A stretch of 64,000 bases of DNA, from contig OZ244139.1 in assembly GCA_965216205.1 (NCBI GenBank), positions 62,001 through 126,000 of the forward strand, given 5' to 3'. The notes below the pieces were generated by a model, which had not been told where the DNA came from, ran no database searches, and was given only the letters and a program-made list of their open reading frames with translations. The DNA is from CADEDH01 sp965216205. GTDB lineage: Bacteria > Actinomycetota > Acidimicrobiia > Acidimicrobiales > SZUA-35. Each line of letters opens with the position of its first letter. Position 1 is the first letter of the stretch. Positions 23,961 to 32,900 of this stretch are shown here, piece after piece. The position numbers and the translations under genes are program-made.

Positions 23961-24875
23961 GTGGCCGTTGTTCACCTTCTCTCGAATCCGCAGGTCACCA
24001 GTGGGGGGCGTCTCCGTCGACTCGACGCGATCCGGGCTGCGCTCCGGGCCCAGAGCTGCGACCTCGTGGAGCTGCAACCGTCGTCCCGCGAGCTGATCGC
24101 TCCCACCTTGGCTGGGGCGCGTCACGATGGCGTCACTCGACTGGTGATCGCTGGTGGCGATGGCCTCCTCCACGAATGTCTGCCGGTCATCGCTGGATCA
24201 GATCTAGCGGTGGGGGTGATCGCGGCCGGTACCGGCAACGACTTCGCCCGGGCCCTCGGCCTGCCTGATGATCCGGTCGACGCCGTGGCGGCCGCCCTGG
24301 CCGACCCCGCCCCGGTGGATCTGCTGGCCATCCGACGCGGGTCGGCGGCGTCGCTGGCGGCCACGGTGGTCACCGGGGGGTTCTCCGGCAGGGTGAACGC
24401 GAGGGCCAACGGTCTCCGCTTCCCCCGGGGCCAGCAGCGCTACACCGTCGCAACCCTTGCCGAGCTGGCGAGGCTCGAAGCTGTGGCGGTCGAGCTCGTC
24501 GTCGACGGCGATGTGCATCGCCTCGACGCGAGCCTCTTCGCCATCGCTAATACGAGGTATTTCGGCGGCGGCATGGCGATCTGCCCCGACGCCGATCCGA
24601 CCGACGGGTTGCTCGACGTCACCGTCGTCGGGGCGGTTTCCCGGTTCGAGCTGGCCCGGGTCCTGCCTCGTGTGTTCTCCGGGCGCCACGTCGACCATCC
24701 GGCGGTCACCGTCTTCCGGGGGCAGCGCATCGAGCTGTTGACCGACGTCGATCTGTGGGCCGACGGCGAGCCGCTCCCTGTCGACTCGACGGGGGGATGG
24801 GCGACCTTCACTGTGGCCCCCGGTGCTCTCCGAGTGGCGGGTAGCCTGGTCGGAAGCTCAGGGGAGCTGCCGTGA
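23961..24875 (+). CDS. Diacylglycerol kinase-like lipid kinase (YegS/DagK family)
   Basis: A 304-residue lipid kinase. The catalytic N-terminal domain shows VIAGGDGLLHECL (the GGDGT-type motif, with Leu for Thr) near residue 58 and GTGNDFARALGLP near 90. The C-terminal beta domain has ANTRYFGGGMAICPDADPTDGLLDV, typical of the family. It phosphorylates diacylglycerol or a related lipid with ATP. The GTG start has no clear ribosome binding site and could be leaderless. The stop overlaps the protease start by GTGA. Confidence 0.88.
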   Translation: MAVVHLLSNPQVTSGGRLRRLDAIRAALRAQSCDLVELQPSSRELIAPTLAGARHDGVTRLVIAGGDGLLHECLPVIAGSDLAVGVIAAGTGNDFARALGLPDDPVDAVAAALADPAPVDLLAIRRGSAASLAATVVTGGFSGRVNARANGLRFPRGQQRYTVATLAELARLEAVAVELVVDGDVHRLDASLFAIANTRYFGGGMAICPDADPTDGLLDVTVVGAVSRFELARVLPRVFSGRHVDHPAVTVFRGQRIELLTDVDLWADGEPLPVDSTGGWATFTVAPGALRVAGSLVGSSGELP

Positions 24876-26860
24876 CCGATGACGAACACCAATGGTCGCC
24901 GGGCCCGAACCAGAAGCGCCAGCGACCGATTCTGGAGGGCTCGGATGAAGCGGAGCCGACCCTCCGCATGCCGGTCGTGGGTCCGGCCGGTCCCGGTTCG
25001 GCCGCTCGCGGCCCTGCCGACGTCGGTGCCGGTCCCGCCAGCGGTGGCCCCGTCGCCGGTACGGTCGCCGACTCCAGCGTCAACGACCCTGCGGCTCGGT
25101 TGACCGTCCCGACGACCCAGGGCGCCAACCCATCGGGCCCCGCTGCGGCGGGTCATGATGGGCCCGCACCCACCGGGCCGATCCGGCTGCCCAGAACGCC
25201 CCGTTCCGCGTCGGGCTACCGAGACCCGACCGGCGGCCTCGACCTCCAGGTCGACCAGGCCGTCTCCTACGACACCTCGATCAATGCCCGCCCGTACCTG
25301 CGCCGACTCGAACAACCGAAGACCGGCCCCGACTGGCCGCTGATCCTCAAGGCTGGCACGTTCGTCGTGCTGATCCTCGCCGGGATCTGGTTCGTAGCCC
25401 GGCTCCGCTCGGGTGGCGCTGGCGAAGCATCGGCGTTCGGTGGGCCGGCCGGCCCGAGCGCCGGCCCCACGGTCGATGAGCTCGCCCAGGCCACGGTGCG
25501 GATCATCGGGCTCGACCAGGCCGACCAGCCCCTGTGCTCCGGCTCGGGCACCTTCGTCTCCTCCGACGGGCTCGTCCTCACCAACGCCCACGTCGTCACG
25601 AGCGACGAGCTCTGCGACTTCACCTCGATCGGCATCGCGGTCACCGTCGACTCCGGCCGTCCGCCGGAACTCCTCTACCGGGCGTCGGTCCTCACCCTCG
25701 ACCCCGGCGTCGACCTGGCCGTACTCGGCATCACCGGCACCGTCGACCCCGGCCACTCGACCCCGGTCGTCTTTCCCGCCCTCAGCCTCGGCGACAGCGA
25801 CGAGATCGGTATCGGCGACGACGTCCGCATCCTCGGCTACCCCGAGATCGGCGGCGAGACGATCACCTTCACCAACGGATCGGTCAGCGGGTTCACGGCC
25901 CAGGCCGGCCTCGGCGACCGGGCGCTGATCAAGACCGACGCCACGATCGCCGGCGGGAACAGCGGCGGCGCCGCCGTCGACACCGACGGCCGGCTCATCG
26001 GCATCCCCACCAAGGCCCGGGCCAGCGAGAGCGGCCCCGCGGTCGACTGTCGCCCGCTGGCCGACACGAACGGCGACGGCGAGGTCGACGAGCTCGACAA
26101 CTGCGTTCCCATCGGCGGGTTCCTCAACGGCGTGCGACCCATCAACCTCGCCCTCGGCGTGATCGAGGACGCGGGGAGCATCAACCCCGACGTCGGGCCC
26201 CAGGAGCCGGAGGAGCCACGGGTGGAGGTCGACCAGACGCTCGTCATGCTGTCCCGGCCCCGGTTCAGCCTCGGCGAGGCCGACGACAACCCGACCGAGA
26301 TCGTCGAGACCGCGGCCGGGGGGATCGAGCAGCTCTGCCTCTTCGTCGACTGGCAGGGCATCCCCGACGGGGCCGAGTGGGACGGGATCTGGTGGCGGGA
26401 CGGTGAGATCGTCGACGAGTACAGCCTCGTGGGTCGCCTGTGGGACTTCGGCAACGAGGGCCGCAACTTCTGGATGTGCGCGATCGACACCGTGAACGGG
26501 CTCAGTCCCGGGCTCTACGAGCTCGGGTTCTTCCTGAACGGCACGCTCATCTTCGCCGAGGGAATGGTGCTCACCGAGGAACCGGTCGACGTGATCGACA
26601 CCGTGTGGGAGAACGCCTCCGACGTCGACATCTGCAGCCTGGCGGTCAATCCGATGGGTTCCGGGCAGGTCGGCTTGAACGAGCTCGACGCCGGCCAGCA
26701 GATTGCCCCCGGCGCCGTCGCCACGCTCCGCCTACCCCGGGGTGAGGTGGTCGTCGAGGCGTCGGACTGCGGAGGGCAACCTCTCGCCGACTCCGCCGGC
26801 GCCATCCTCATCGAGCCCGACAACACCTACACGATCGAACGCCCCGCAACCTCCGGCTGA
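24872..26860 (+). CDS. Membrane-anchored trypsin-like serine protease with Ca-loop and C-terminal extension
   Basis: A 662-residue protein. The first 155 residues are cytoplasmic, Pro/Gly/Ala-rich and likely disordered; one helix spans 157-176; the outer part is an HtrA-type protease without a PDZ domain. The triad is H240 (TNAHVV), D281 (PGVDLAVL) and S364 (GGNSGG). An acidic loop DTNGDGEVDELD (398-409) resembles EF-hand or thrombospondin-type calcium loops and is followed by about 250 residues of unknown beta-rich domain with paired cysteines. It is coupled to the lipid kinase by GTGA. Surface proteolysis or stress sensing is inferred. Confidence 0.85.
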   Translation: MTDDEHQWSPGPNQKRQRPILEGSDEAEPTLRMPVVGPAGPGSAARGPADVGAGPASGGPVAGTVADSSVNDPAARLTVPTTQGANPSGPAAAGHDGPAPTGPIRLPRTPRSASGYRDPTGGLDLQVDQAVSYDTSINARPYLRRLEQPKTGPDWPLILKAGTFVVLILAGIWFVARLRSGGAGEASAFGGPAGPSAGPTVDELAQATVRIIGLDQADQPLCSGSGTFVSSDGLVLTNAHVVTSDELCDFTSIGIAVTVDSGRPPELLYRASVLTLDPGVDLAVLGITGTVDPGHSTPVVFPALSLGDSDEIGIGDDVRILGYPEIGGETITFTNGSVSGFTAQAGLGDRALIKTDATIAGGNSGGAAVDTDGRLIGIPTKARASESGPAVDCRPLADTNGDGEVDELDNCVPIGGFLNGVRPINLALGVIEDAGSINPDVGPQEPEEPRVEVDQTLVMLSRPRFSLGEADDNPTEIVETAAGGIEQLCLFVDWQGIPDGAEWDGIWWRDGEIVDEYSLVGRLWDFGNEGRNFWMCAIDTVNGLSPGLYELGFFLNGTLIFAEGMVLTEEPVDVIDTVWENASDVDICSLAVNPMGSGQVGLNELDAGQQIAPGAVATLRLPRGEVVVEASDCGGQPLADSAGAILIEPDNTYTIERPATSG

Positions 26861-26892
26861 CCCACCGCCCGTCAACCCCTACCCGCCCCCTC

Positions 26893-27179
26893 TGGCAGCG
26901 TTTTGCACGGGGGGTGTGCGCTGGATCTGCCAGAGGCGAGCGCCGGCTGGGTTTGGCAGCGTTTTGCACGGGGGGTGTGCGCTGGATCTGCCAGAGCTGG
27001 CGGAGCTTCGGCTCTGGCAGCGTTTTGCACGACCAGTGCGCGGCAGATCTGCCAGGGGCGGGCGAGGGCTGGGTTTGGCAGCGTTTTGCACGACCGGTGC
27101 GCGGCAGATCTGCCAGGGGTGGGCGAGGGCTGGGTTTGGCAGCGGTTTGCACCGGGGGTGCGCGTGGGATCTGCCAGAG
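26893..27179. repeat. Five 61-bp tandem repeats with internal inverted arms
   Basis: This 347-bp gap holds no gene. TGGCAGCG starts at 26893, 26954, 27015, 27076 and 27137, a period of exactly 61 bases. Each unit begins TGGCAGCGTTTTGCAC (GTTTGCAC in the last) and ends GATCTGCCAG, so TCTGGCAG and CTGCCAGA form a hairpin stem; in units 3 and 4 GCAC and GTGC add an inner stem. The linkers between units vary more. It lies between convergent genes. Unit similarity is high but not perfect, so the array is not very recent. Confidence 0.92.
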
Positions 27180-27207
27180 GTGGGGAGGGCTGGGTTGGGT
27201 AAGGGGG

Positions 27208-27630
27208 TCAGTCGTCGCGGTTGAAGCGGCGGCGGCGCTCGGCCTTGCGTTGACCCTGGCGGCGTTTGTTCTGGAGGCGCCGCTCCTTCGAGCCTCGGGT
27301 GGGGCGGGTTGGGCGCCGCGTCGGTCGGGGTCGCAAGGCTTCGGCCAGCCGGGCCGCCAGACGCTCGAGAGCGAGTTGCCGGTTCCTCGTCTGCGACCGG
27401 GTATCGTCGACCGACACCGCCACCTGCGGCCCGAATCGCTTCGTCAGCGTCGCCCGCTGGCCGTCGGTGAGGACCGCCGAGCCGGCGATGTCGAACACCA
27501 CCTCAGCTCTGGTGTTGGAGGTGTTGGCGTGCTGACCGCCCGGCCCGCCCGACGGGCTGAAGCGCCACGACAACTCGGCGGCCGGCACGACCAGGCGATT
27601 GCTCACGATCAGGTTGCCGTCGGCGTCCAT
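27208..27630 (-). CDS. arfB: Peptidyl-tRNA hydrolase ArfB (YaeJ)
   Basis: A 140-residue class I release-factor-like protein. The catalytic GGQ is in SGGPGGQHANTSNTR near residue 30, and the C-terminus is a basic tail (RGSKERRLQNKRRQGQRKAERRRR) that enters the empty mRNA channel of stalled ribosomes in this family. It frees stalled ribosomes by hydrolysing peptidyl-tRNA. The ATG at 27630 has AGGAAAGG upstream; an open extension of 21 codons is less likely. Confidence 0.92.
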   Translation of the reverse strand: MDADGNLIVSNRLVVPAAELSWRFSPSGGPGGQHANTSNTRAEVVFDIAGSAVLTDGQRATLTKRFGPQVAVSVDDTRSQTRNRQLALERLAARLAEALRPRPTRRPTRPTRGSKERRLQNKRRQGQRKAERRRRFNRDD

Positions 27631-27715
27631 CGCCCTTTCCTGTGGTGGTCGTCGCTGCGGGTAACGGGGTGGATCGTCAACGGTAGAGTCCAATGCGGGG
27701 AGAGGGGATCAACCG

Positions 27716-28105
27716 ATGGGACTGGCCGACGAGAAGTACGTGGCCCTGACCACGTTCCGGAAGAACGGCGAACGGAGGTCGACGGCGGTGTGGATCGCCG
27801 ACGTCGGCGACGGAAAGCTGGGGTTCACGACCTCCGAGTCGAGCTGGAAAGCCAAACGGCTTCGCAACGACCCGAGGGTCGAGCTGCAGCCGTCGGACAG
27901 TCGCGGCAACCCGCGGGAGGGGAGCGACGTGGTGACCGGAACGGGCGAGCTCGTCCACGGCGAGCAGTTCGAGGCGGTCCGCCGCAGTATCAAGGACAAG
28001 TACGGCTTCCAGATGACGATGGTCGAGGCGCTCGCCACGGTCAGGAAGCTGATCGGCAGGTCGTCGACGACCGACTCCGCAGTGATCGTGACCATCGACC
28101 AGTAG
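27716..28105 (+). CDS. Split-barrel PPOX-class F420/FMN-dependent oxidoreductase
   Basis: A 129-residue pyridoxamine-oxidase-like beta-barrel protein. It has the N-terminal VALTTFRKNGERRSTAVWI strand pair, the ESSWKAKRLRNDPRVEL helix that binds the cofactor phosphate, and the GTGELVHGEQFE strand, as in small actinobacterial F420-dependent members. It would reduce a small substrate with F420H2 or bind haem/flavin; the substrate is unknown. It stands alone, 85 bases from the divergent arfB gene. Confidence 0.85.
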   Translation: MGLADEKYVALTTFRKNGERRSTAVWIADVGDGKLGFTTSESSWKAKRLRNDPRVELQPSDSRGNPREGSDVVTGTGELVHGEQFEAVRRSIKDKYGFQMTMVEALATVRKLIGRSSTTDSAVIVTIDQ

Positions 28106-28154
28106 CGCCGGGTCTCGCCGCAGCGCCGCCGGGGTCAGTGGCCCCGCGACGGGG

Positions 28155-28958
28155 TCAGCGGCCGGCGATCTCGTCGCCGCTGGCACCGACACCGTCGCTC
28201 GTCACGCACAGCACCGGGCCGTCGCCGACCTCCATCTCCACGTCGCCCATGTCGAGCTCCTCAGGATCGGTGAACCTGGGCTCACCGTCGATCCGGACAT
28301 CGAGCCGGTCCGGGTCGATGCCCTGCTCGATGAACTGCTCGCGGTAGGCGTCGACGAGCATGCCCTCGGTGACCTGGTAGGCGGTCTGCATGCACTCGCT
28401 CCCGCCGATCACGTTCTGGGCGTAGGCGTAGGCGAGCGGGGTGAGGCCGAGGTTGTCGTCGACCCACGGGAACGCGTCGGCCAGCTTGCCGAGCGCCCCG
28501 CGTGACACGGTCAGCGAATCGGCGGTCGCCACCGCATCGACCCGGGGCCGCACGAACAGGATCGAGTCGCCGTCGATCACCACGTCGGTGGTGCCGTCGG
28601 CGTTGTGGGTGATCGAGGTGCCCGAGCTGTCGACGCAGGTGTCGACGTCGCCGACGGCGTCGAGCGTGACCCGGTCGGTGCGGTAGACCTGACCGAACGC
28701 ACGGTGCTCGCGGGTGCCTTCGACGGGGACCCTGGCGTGGACCCGGGCCCGGCAATCGAGGCTGATCGGCTCGATGGCGACGATCCGCGCCTCGTCGGGC
28801 AGTGAGACGGCGACGTCGATGTCGTTGAAATCGGCGATCGACGGGACCGAGAAGGGATTCGACAGGCTGAGGAGACCGATTCGACCGAGGAGTAGGCCGA
28901 ACAGCAGCATCAGACAACCGCCGATGAGGGTGAACAGAAGCGGACGGGAACTTTTCAT
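28155..28958 (-). CDS. Hypothetical membrane-anchored secreted protein
   Basis: A 267-residue protein with a single N-terminal membrane helix (about 8-31) and an extracytoplasmic domain. The domain has four cysteines (LDCRAR, VDTCVD, SECMQ, VLCVTS) that could form two disulfides. A helix-rich middle (GALGKLADAFPWVDDNLGLTPLAYAYAQ) weakly recalls DUF4230-type proteins, but I do not claim the family. It converges on the split-barrel gene and is divergent from the glycosidase. Function unknown. Confidence 0.65.
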   Translation of the reverse strand: MKSSRPLLFTLIGGCLMLLFGLLLGRIGLLSLSNPFSVPSIADFNDIDVAVSLPDEARIVAIEPISLDCRARVHARVPVEGTREHRAFGQVYRTDRVTLDAVGDVDTCVDSSGTSITHNADGTTDVVIDGDSILFVRPRVDAVATADSLTVSRGALGKLADAFPWVDDNLGLTPLAYAYAQNVIGGSECMQTAYQVTEGMLVDAYREQFIEQGIDPDRLDVRIDGEPRFTDPEELDMGDVEMEVGDGPVLCVTSDGVGASGDEIAGR

Positions 28959-29060
28959 GATGTCTCGTTGCAGTCCAGAGGGGACGAACGACTGCCTCCA
29001 CAGGAATGACGGCCGCAACCCCGAAAAAGTCGCGGATCGCCCGGTGACCTTGCTGTAGTT

Positions 29061-29074
29061 GTGGGACGTACCAC
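29061..29074 (+). promoter_or_regulatory. Near-palindrome before the GH3 gene, possible LacI-type operator
   Basis: GTGGGACGTACCAC is a 14-bp inverted repeat with one mismatched pair and a central CG, the general form of LacI-family operators that often control glycosidase genes. It ends 12 bases before the GH3 start. No regulator gene is nearby. The assignment is tentative. Confidence 0.35.
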
Positions 29075-29086
29075 TAGAAAGCGGGG

Positions 29087-31642
29087 ATGAAACCTCGGCG
29101 AGACCGGCCAATGGAACTGCTGCGTGAGCTCACCGTTGAGGAGCGCGTCCGGCTGTTGTCGGGACGCGACACGTGGCGGACGGCCGAGATCGATCGGCTC
29201 GGGATCGGCTCGGTCAAGGTCACCGACGGGCCGAACGGGGCTCGCGGCGACTCCACGAGCGGTACCACGGCGGTGTGCCTCCCCGCTGCGATCGGCCTCG
29301 CGGCCACGTTCGACCGCGTCCACCTCGCCGAGGCCGGCGCCCTCCTCGGCCGCGAGACGAGGCGGAAGGGGGCCCATGTGCTCCTCGCCCCCACGATCAA
29401 CCTCGCTCGTCATCCGCTCGGCGGCCGCAACTTCGAGTCGTTCGGCGAAGACCCCCACCTCACCGCCGAGCTGGCCGTCGCCTACGTGGCCGGCGTGCAG
29501 CGGGAGGGTGTCGGGGCGTGCGCCAAGCACTTCGTGGCCAACGACGTGGAGTTCGCCCGGATGACCGTTTCCTCACAGGTCGACGAGACCACGCTGCGAG
29601 AGGTGTACCTCATGCCGTTCGAGGCCGTGGTGGAAGCCGGGGTGTGGTCGGTGATGGCCTCCTACCCGATGCTGAACGGTGTCCACTGCACCGAGCACGA
29701 GTGGTTGCTCACCACGCTGCTGCGGGAGGAGTGGGGGTTCGACGGGCTCGTCATGTCGGACTGGGGAGCCACCCACCACCCCGTCCGCCCGGTTCTGGCG
29801 GGGCTCGATCTGGAGATGCCGGGCCCCGCCGTCGCCCTCGGACCGCGGCTGCTGGAGGCGGTCGACGACGGCCGCGTACCAACCGAGGTGCTCGACGCCC
29901 GAGCCGGTCGCGTGCTCGACCTGGCGGCGAGGGCCGGCAGGATCGACGAGCTCGACGATGAACCGGAGCAGACCGTCGACCTCGACGACGAGCGGGCCTT
30001 CGCCCGACGGCTGGCGGCCGACGGCATGGTGCTGCTCGCCAACGACGGCACCCTCCCGCTGGCCAGACCTCGCACCGTGGCCGTGATCGGTCCGAACGGG
30101 GCCGAGTCGGTGATCCAGGGCGGCGGCTCGGCCCAGGTGCCGGCTCACCGGCGGGTGTCGGTGGTCGACGGGTTCGTCGACGCGCTCGGCCCCGAGTGGG
30201 TCACCCCGGCGCTCGGGTGTCACGCCCACCGCTACCTCCCGGCGCCCGACCCGACGTGCTGGGTCGGCGGCGACCGGCCGATCACACTCGAGGAGCTGGC
30301 CGACGCCGAGGCGGCGGGCGACCCGGTGTCGGTCGACCAGCGGTCGCGCATCGGGGCGTTCGTCCACGGTGCGCCCAGACCGGGCGTGGCGAGCCGGCGG
30401 TGGACGGGCCGGATGCGGATCGACGAGACCGGGCTGCACTCGTTCGGCGTGCTGGCCGTCGGCCGGTCGCGGGTGCTCGTGGACGGGGTGCTCGTGGCCG
30501 ACAACTGGACCGCCCCCAGGGCTGGCGACGCCTACTTCCAGCACGGCACCGCCGAGGTGGTGGGGGCGGTCCACCTCGAGGCCGGCACGATCGCGGAGGT
30601 CGTGGTGGAGTGGTCGTTCGACGAGCGAGCCCCGCTGCGAGGCCTCCGCTTCGGTCATCTCCCCCCGGTCGACGAGGAGGTGCTGCTCGAGGAGGCCGTC
30701 GTCGCAGCCCGGGCGGCCGACGTGGCGGTGGCGGTGGTCGGACTCGACAACGAGTGGGAGACCGAGGGCCACGACCGATCGTCGTACGGCCTGCCTGGCG
30801 CGCAGGACGAGCTCGTGCGCCGGGTGGCCGCCGCCAACCCCCGGACGGTGGTGGTGCTCAACGCCGGGGGACCGGTGGCCATGCCCTGGCTGGACGACGT
30901 GGCCGCCGTGCTCGTCGCCTGGTACGGGGGACAGGAGCTGGGCCATGCCGTGGCCGACGTGGTGCTCGGCGCCGCCGAACCGGGTGGTCGACTCCCCATC
31001 ACCTGGCCCCGTGCGTTGGGCGACACCCCGTTCGAACTGCCGATCCCCGAGCCGGGTCCGCCCCGGCCGGGGGCCGAGCTGCCCTACTCCGAAGGACTCC
31101 TGATCGGGTACCGCTCCTATGATCGGCGGGGGGTGGAACCACAGGCGGCGTTCGGGTTCGGCCTCGGCTACACCACCTTCGAGCTCGGCTCACCGCCCAT
31201 GCCCGGCGGGGATGAAGGTCGGCGGTCGCCGGGCGACGCCGTCGTGGTGACCGTGCCGGTGACCAACACCGGCGGCCGCGCCGGGAAGTGCGTCGTGCAG
31301 GCCTACCTCGACGACGACCCACACGACGACGACTCACACGCCGGCGAGCCGGCGGACAGCGCAGCGGGCGAGACGCCGGCGCACGGCGAACCGCTCGACG
31401 AAGCGGCGGCCAGCCGCACACGGCAGCCCGCCGAGCGGCCGGTTCGGGTGCTCGCCGGCTTCGCGGTGGCTCGTCTCGACCCGGGCGCGGTCGCCGATGT
31501 GGCGGTCGAGGTCCCGGCCCGGGCGTTCCGGCGGTGGGACGCCTCGGCCGGCCAGTGGGTCGACACCAGCGGGGTTCGGGGCATCCACCTGGGCCTGTCG
31601 AGCCGCGATATCCGGGCCACCGTCGAGGTCGAGACGGCCTAG
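29087..31642 (+). CDS. Glycoside hydrolase family 3 with PA14 domain (beta-glucosidase-like)
   Basis: An 851-residue GH3 enzyme without a signal peptide, so probably cytoplasmic. The TIM-barrel domain has GPNGARG, KHFVANDVE and the nucleophile Asp in VMSDWGA (near residue 226). The beta-sandwich domain follows with a PA14 insert (about 425-530) and a Glu/Asp-rich loop LDNEWETEGHDRSS carrying the likely acid/base Glu. A fibronectin-III-like end is broken by an Asp/Ala-rich insert (about 745-785). It removes terminal beta-linked sugars. An ATG at 29111 is an alternative start. Confidence 0.92.
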   Translation: MKPRRDRPMELLRELTVEERVRLLSGRDTWRTAEIDRLGIGSVKVTDGPNGARGDSTSGTTAVCLPAAIGLAATFDRVHLAEAGALLGRETRRKGAHVLLAPTINLARHPLGGRNFESFGEDPHLTAELAVAYVAGVQREGVGACAKHFVANDVEFARMTVSSQVDETTLREVYLMPFEAVVEAGVWSVMASYPMLNGVHCTEHEWLLTTLLREEWGFDGLVMSDWGATHHPVRPVLAGLDLEMPGPAVALGPRLLEAVDDGRVPTEVLDARAGRVLDLAARAGRIDELDDEPEQTVDLDDERAFARRLAADGMVLLANDGTLPLARPRTVAVIGPNGAESVIQGGGSAQVPAHRRVSVVDGFVDALGPEWVTPALGCHAHRYLPAPDPTCWVGGDRPITLEELADAEAAGDPVSVDQRSRIGAFVHGAPRPGVASRRWTGRMRIDETGLHSFGVLAVGRSRVLVDGVLVADNWTAPRAGDAYFQHGTAEVVGAVHLEAGTIAEVVVEWSFDERAPLRGLRFGHLPPVDEEVLLEEAVVAARAADVAVAVVGLDNEWETEGHDRSSYGLPGAQDELVRRVAAANPRTVVVLNAGGPVAMPWLDDVAAVLVAWYGGQELGHAVADVVLGAAEPGGRLPITWPRALGDTPFELPIPEPGPPRPGAELPYSEGLLIGYRSYDRRGVEPQAAFGFGLGYTTFELGSPPMPGGDEGRRSPGDAVVVTVPVTNTGGRAGKCVVQAYLDDDPHDDDSHAGEPADSAAGETPAHGEPLDEAAASRTRQPAERPVRVLAGFAVARLDPGAVADVAVEVPARAFRRWDASAGQWVDTSGVRGIHLGLSSRDIRATVEVETA

Positions 31643-31656
31643 AATTCTCGAGAGAC

Positions 31657-32547
31657 ATGGCCGTGGATCAACAGCAACACACCGAGCGCGACGACGCACC
31701 GCAGCCGAGAGCTCGCCTGCGGGAGGACGACGCTCGCCGGCTTCTCCCGGTCGACACCGACCGGTCCGTCGAGGAGCGCCGGCAGCTGCTGAGCGAGGTG
31801 CTCGTGGCCGACGATCCGACCGATGGGTTGTGGGCCCTCTGCGACTCTGGCGATGCATCGGAGATCGTGCCCGAGCTGCCGGCCCTCCGCCTCGAGCAGG
31901 ATCCCATCCACCGCCACAAGGACGTGCTCGCCCACACGATCGCCGTGACGGCCAAGACCAGCCCGGACCTGACGCTGCGCCTCGCCGCGCTGTTCCACGA
32001 CATCGGCAAGCCGGCCACCCGCTCCTTCGAGCACGGCGGCGTGACCTTCCGCCATCACGAGGCGGTCGGGGCGAAGATCACCCGAGCCCGCCTGCGGGAG
32101 CTCGAGTTCGACAAGGCCACCGTGAAGGACGTCACGGAGCTCGTGCGTCTGTCGGGCCGGTTCAAGGGCTACGCCGACGGCTGGTCGGACTCGGCCGTGC
32201 GCCGCTACGCCCGCGATGCCGGTCACCTGCTGGGCCAGCTCAACGAGCTCGTCCGCTCCGACTGCACCACCAGGAACCGGGCCAAGGCCGACCGCCTCCA
32301 GCGTCAGATCGACGACCTCGAGGACCGGATCCTCCGCCTCGCCCGGGAGGATCGCGAAGCGGCGGAGCGGCCCCAGATGGACGGCGAGGCGGTCATGGCC
32401 CACCTCGGGATCGAGCCGGGTCGGGCCGTCGGCGAGGCGCTGCGGTACCTCCTCGAGGTCAAGCGGTCGGAGGGGGTGCTCGCCCAGGGCGAGATCGAGT
32501 CACGGCTCGACGCGTGGTGGGCGGCACGGGCCGATGGGCGAGGCTGA
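31657..32547 (+). CDS. HD-domain protein equal to the neck/body of CCA-adding enzyme, no catalytic head
   Basis: A 296-residue protein aligning by eye with the C-terminal two thirds of actinobacterial PcnA/CCA-tRNA nucleotidyltransferase. It has the neck region (VADDPTDGLWALCDSG), the HD site LFHDIGKPATRS, RSDCTTRN and the ending DGEAVMAHLGIEPGRAVGEAL. The nucleotidyltransferase head (GGxVRD and the DxD pair) is absent, and the upstream sequence is an intact glycosidase. The N-terminal 35 residues are polar. It starts 14 bases after the GH3 stop and overlaps the next gene. It may be a phosphohydrolase or RNA-binding factor. Confidence 0.8.
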   Translation: MAVDQQQHTERDDAPQPRARLREDDARRLLPVDTDRSVEERRQLLSEVLVADDPTDGLWALCDSGDASEIVPELPALRLEQDPIHRHKDVLAHTIAVTAKTSPDLTLRLAALFHDIGKPATRSFEHGGVTFRHHEAVGAKITRARLRELEFDKATVKDVTELVRLSGRFKGYADGWSDSAVRRYARDAGHLLGQLNELVRSDCTTRNRAKADRLQRQIDDLEDRILRLAREDREAAERPQMDGEAVMAHLGIEPGRAVGEALRYLLEVKRSEGVLAQGEIESRLDAWWAARADGRG

Positions 32548-32809
32548 CGGCGGTTTCGTCGACGCGGTCGTCGCCGTGCTGGCCTCCACGGCGCCGGGCG
32601 ATGTGATGAGCTACGGCGACGTGGCCGCCGAGGCCGGGTACCCCGGCGCAGCCAGGGCCGTGGGCAACGTGCTCGCAACCGTCGAGGGGCTGCCTTGGTG
32701 GCGGGTGGTCACCGCCCAGGGCCGCTTGATCCCACACGACCCCGACGAGCACGCCCGCCGTCTCGCGGCCGAGGGCGTGCGCTGCTGCGACGGCCACGTG
32801 ATCGGTTGA
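32534..32809 (+). CDS. Alkyltransferase-like (ATL/MGMT-like) DNA-binding protein
   Basis: A 91-residue protein matching the DNA-binding domain of O6-alkylguanine transferases: VMSYGDVAAEAGYPGAARAVGNVL is the helix-turn-helix with the arginine finger. The active-site PCHR is replaced by PWWRVV, so there is no acceptor Cys. ATL proteins bind alkylated guanine and direct it to nucleotide excision repair. The ATG overlaps the HD gene by 14 bases. It is one of several alkylation-repair genes in the window. Confidence 0.88.
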   Translation: MGEADGGFVDAVVAVLASTAPGDVMSYGDVAAEAGYPGAARAVGNVLATVEGLPWWRVVTAQGRLIPHDPDEHARRLAAEGVRCCDGHVIG

Positions 32810-32900
32810 TCAGCCGTCGCGTTGGCCAGGGTGCTTGCGCGCCCACGAAGCCCGCCCGGCCCGATCATCAGCGCTCCCCTGGAGCCGGCGCCGGCGGGTT

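Noticed and set aside
26893..27179. 61-bp array considered as a CRISPR
   Set aside because: The parts between conserved segments are related to each other rather than unique, and only five units with inverted arms are present.
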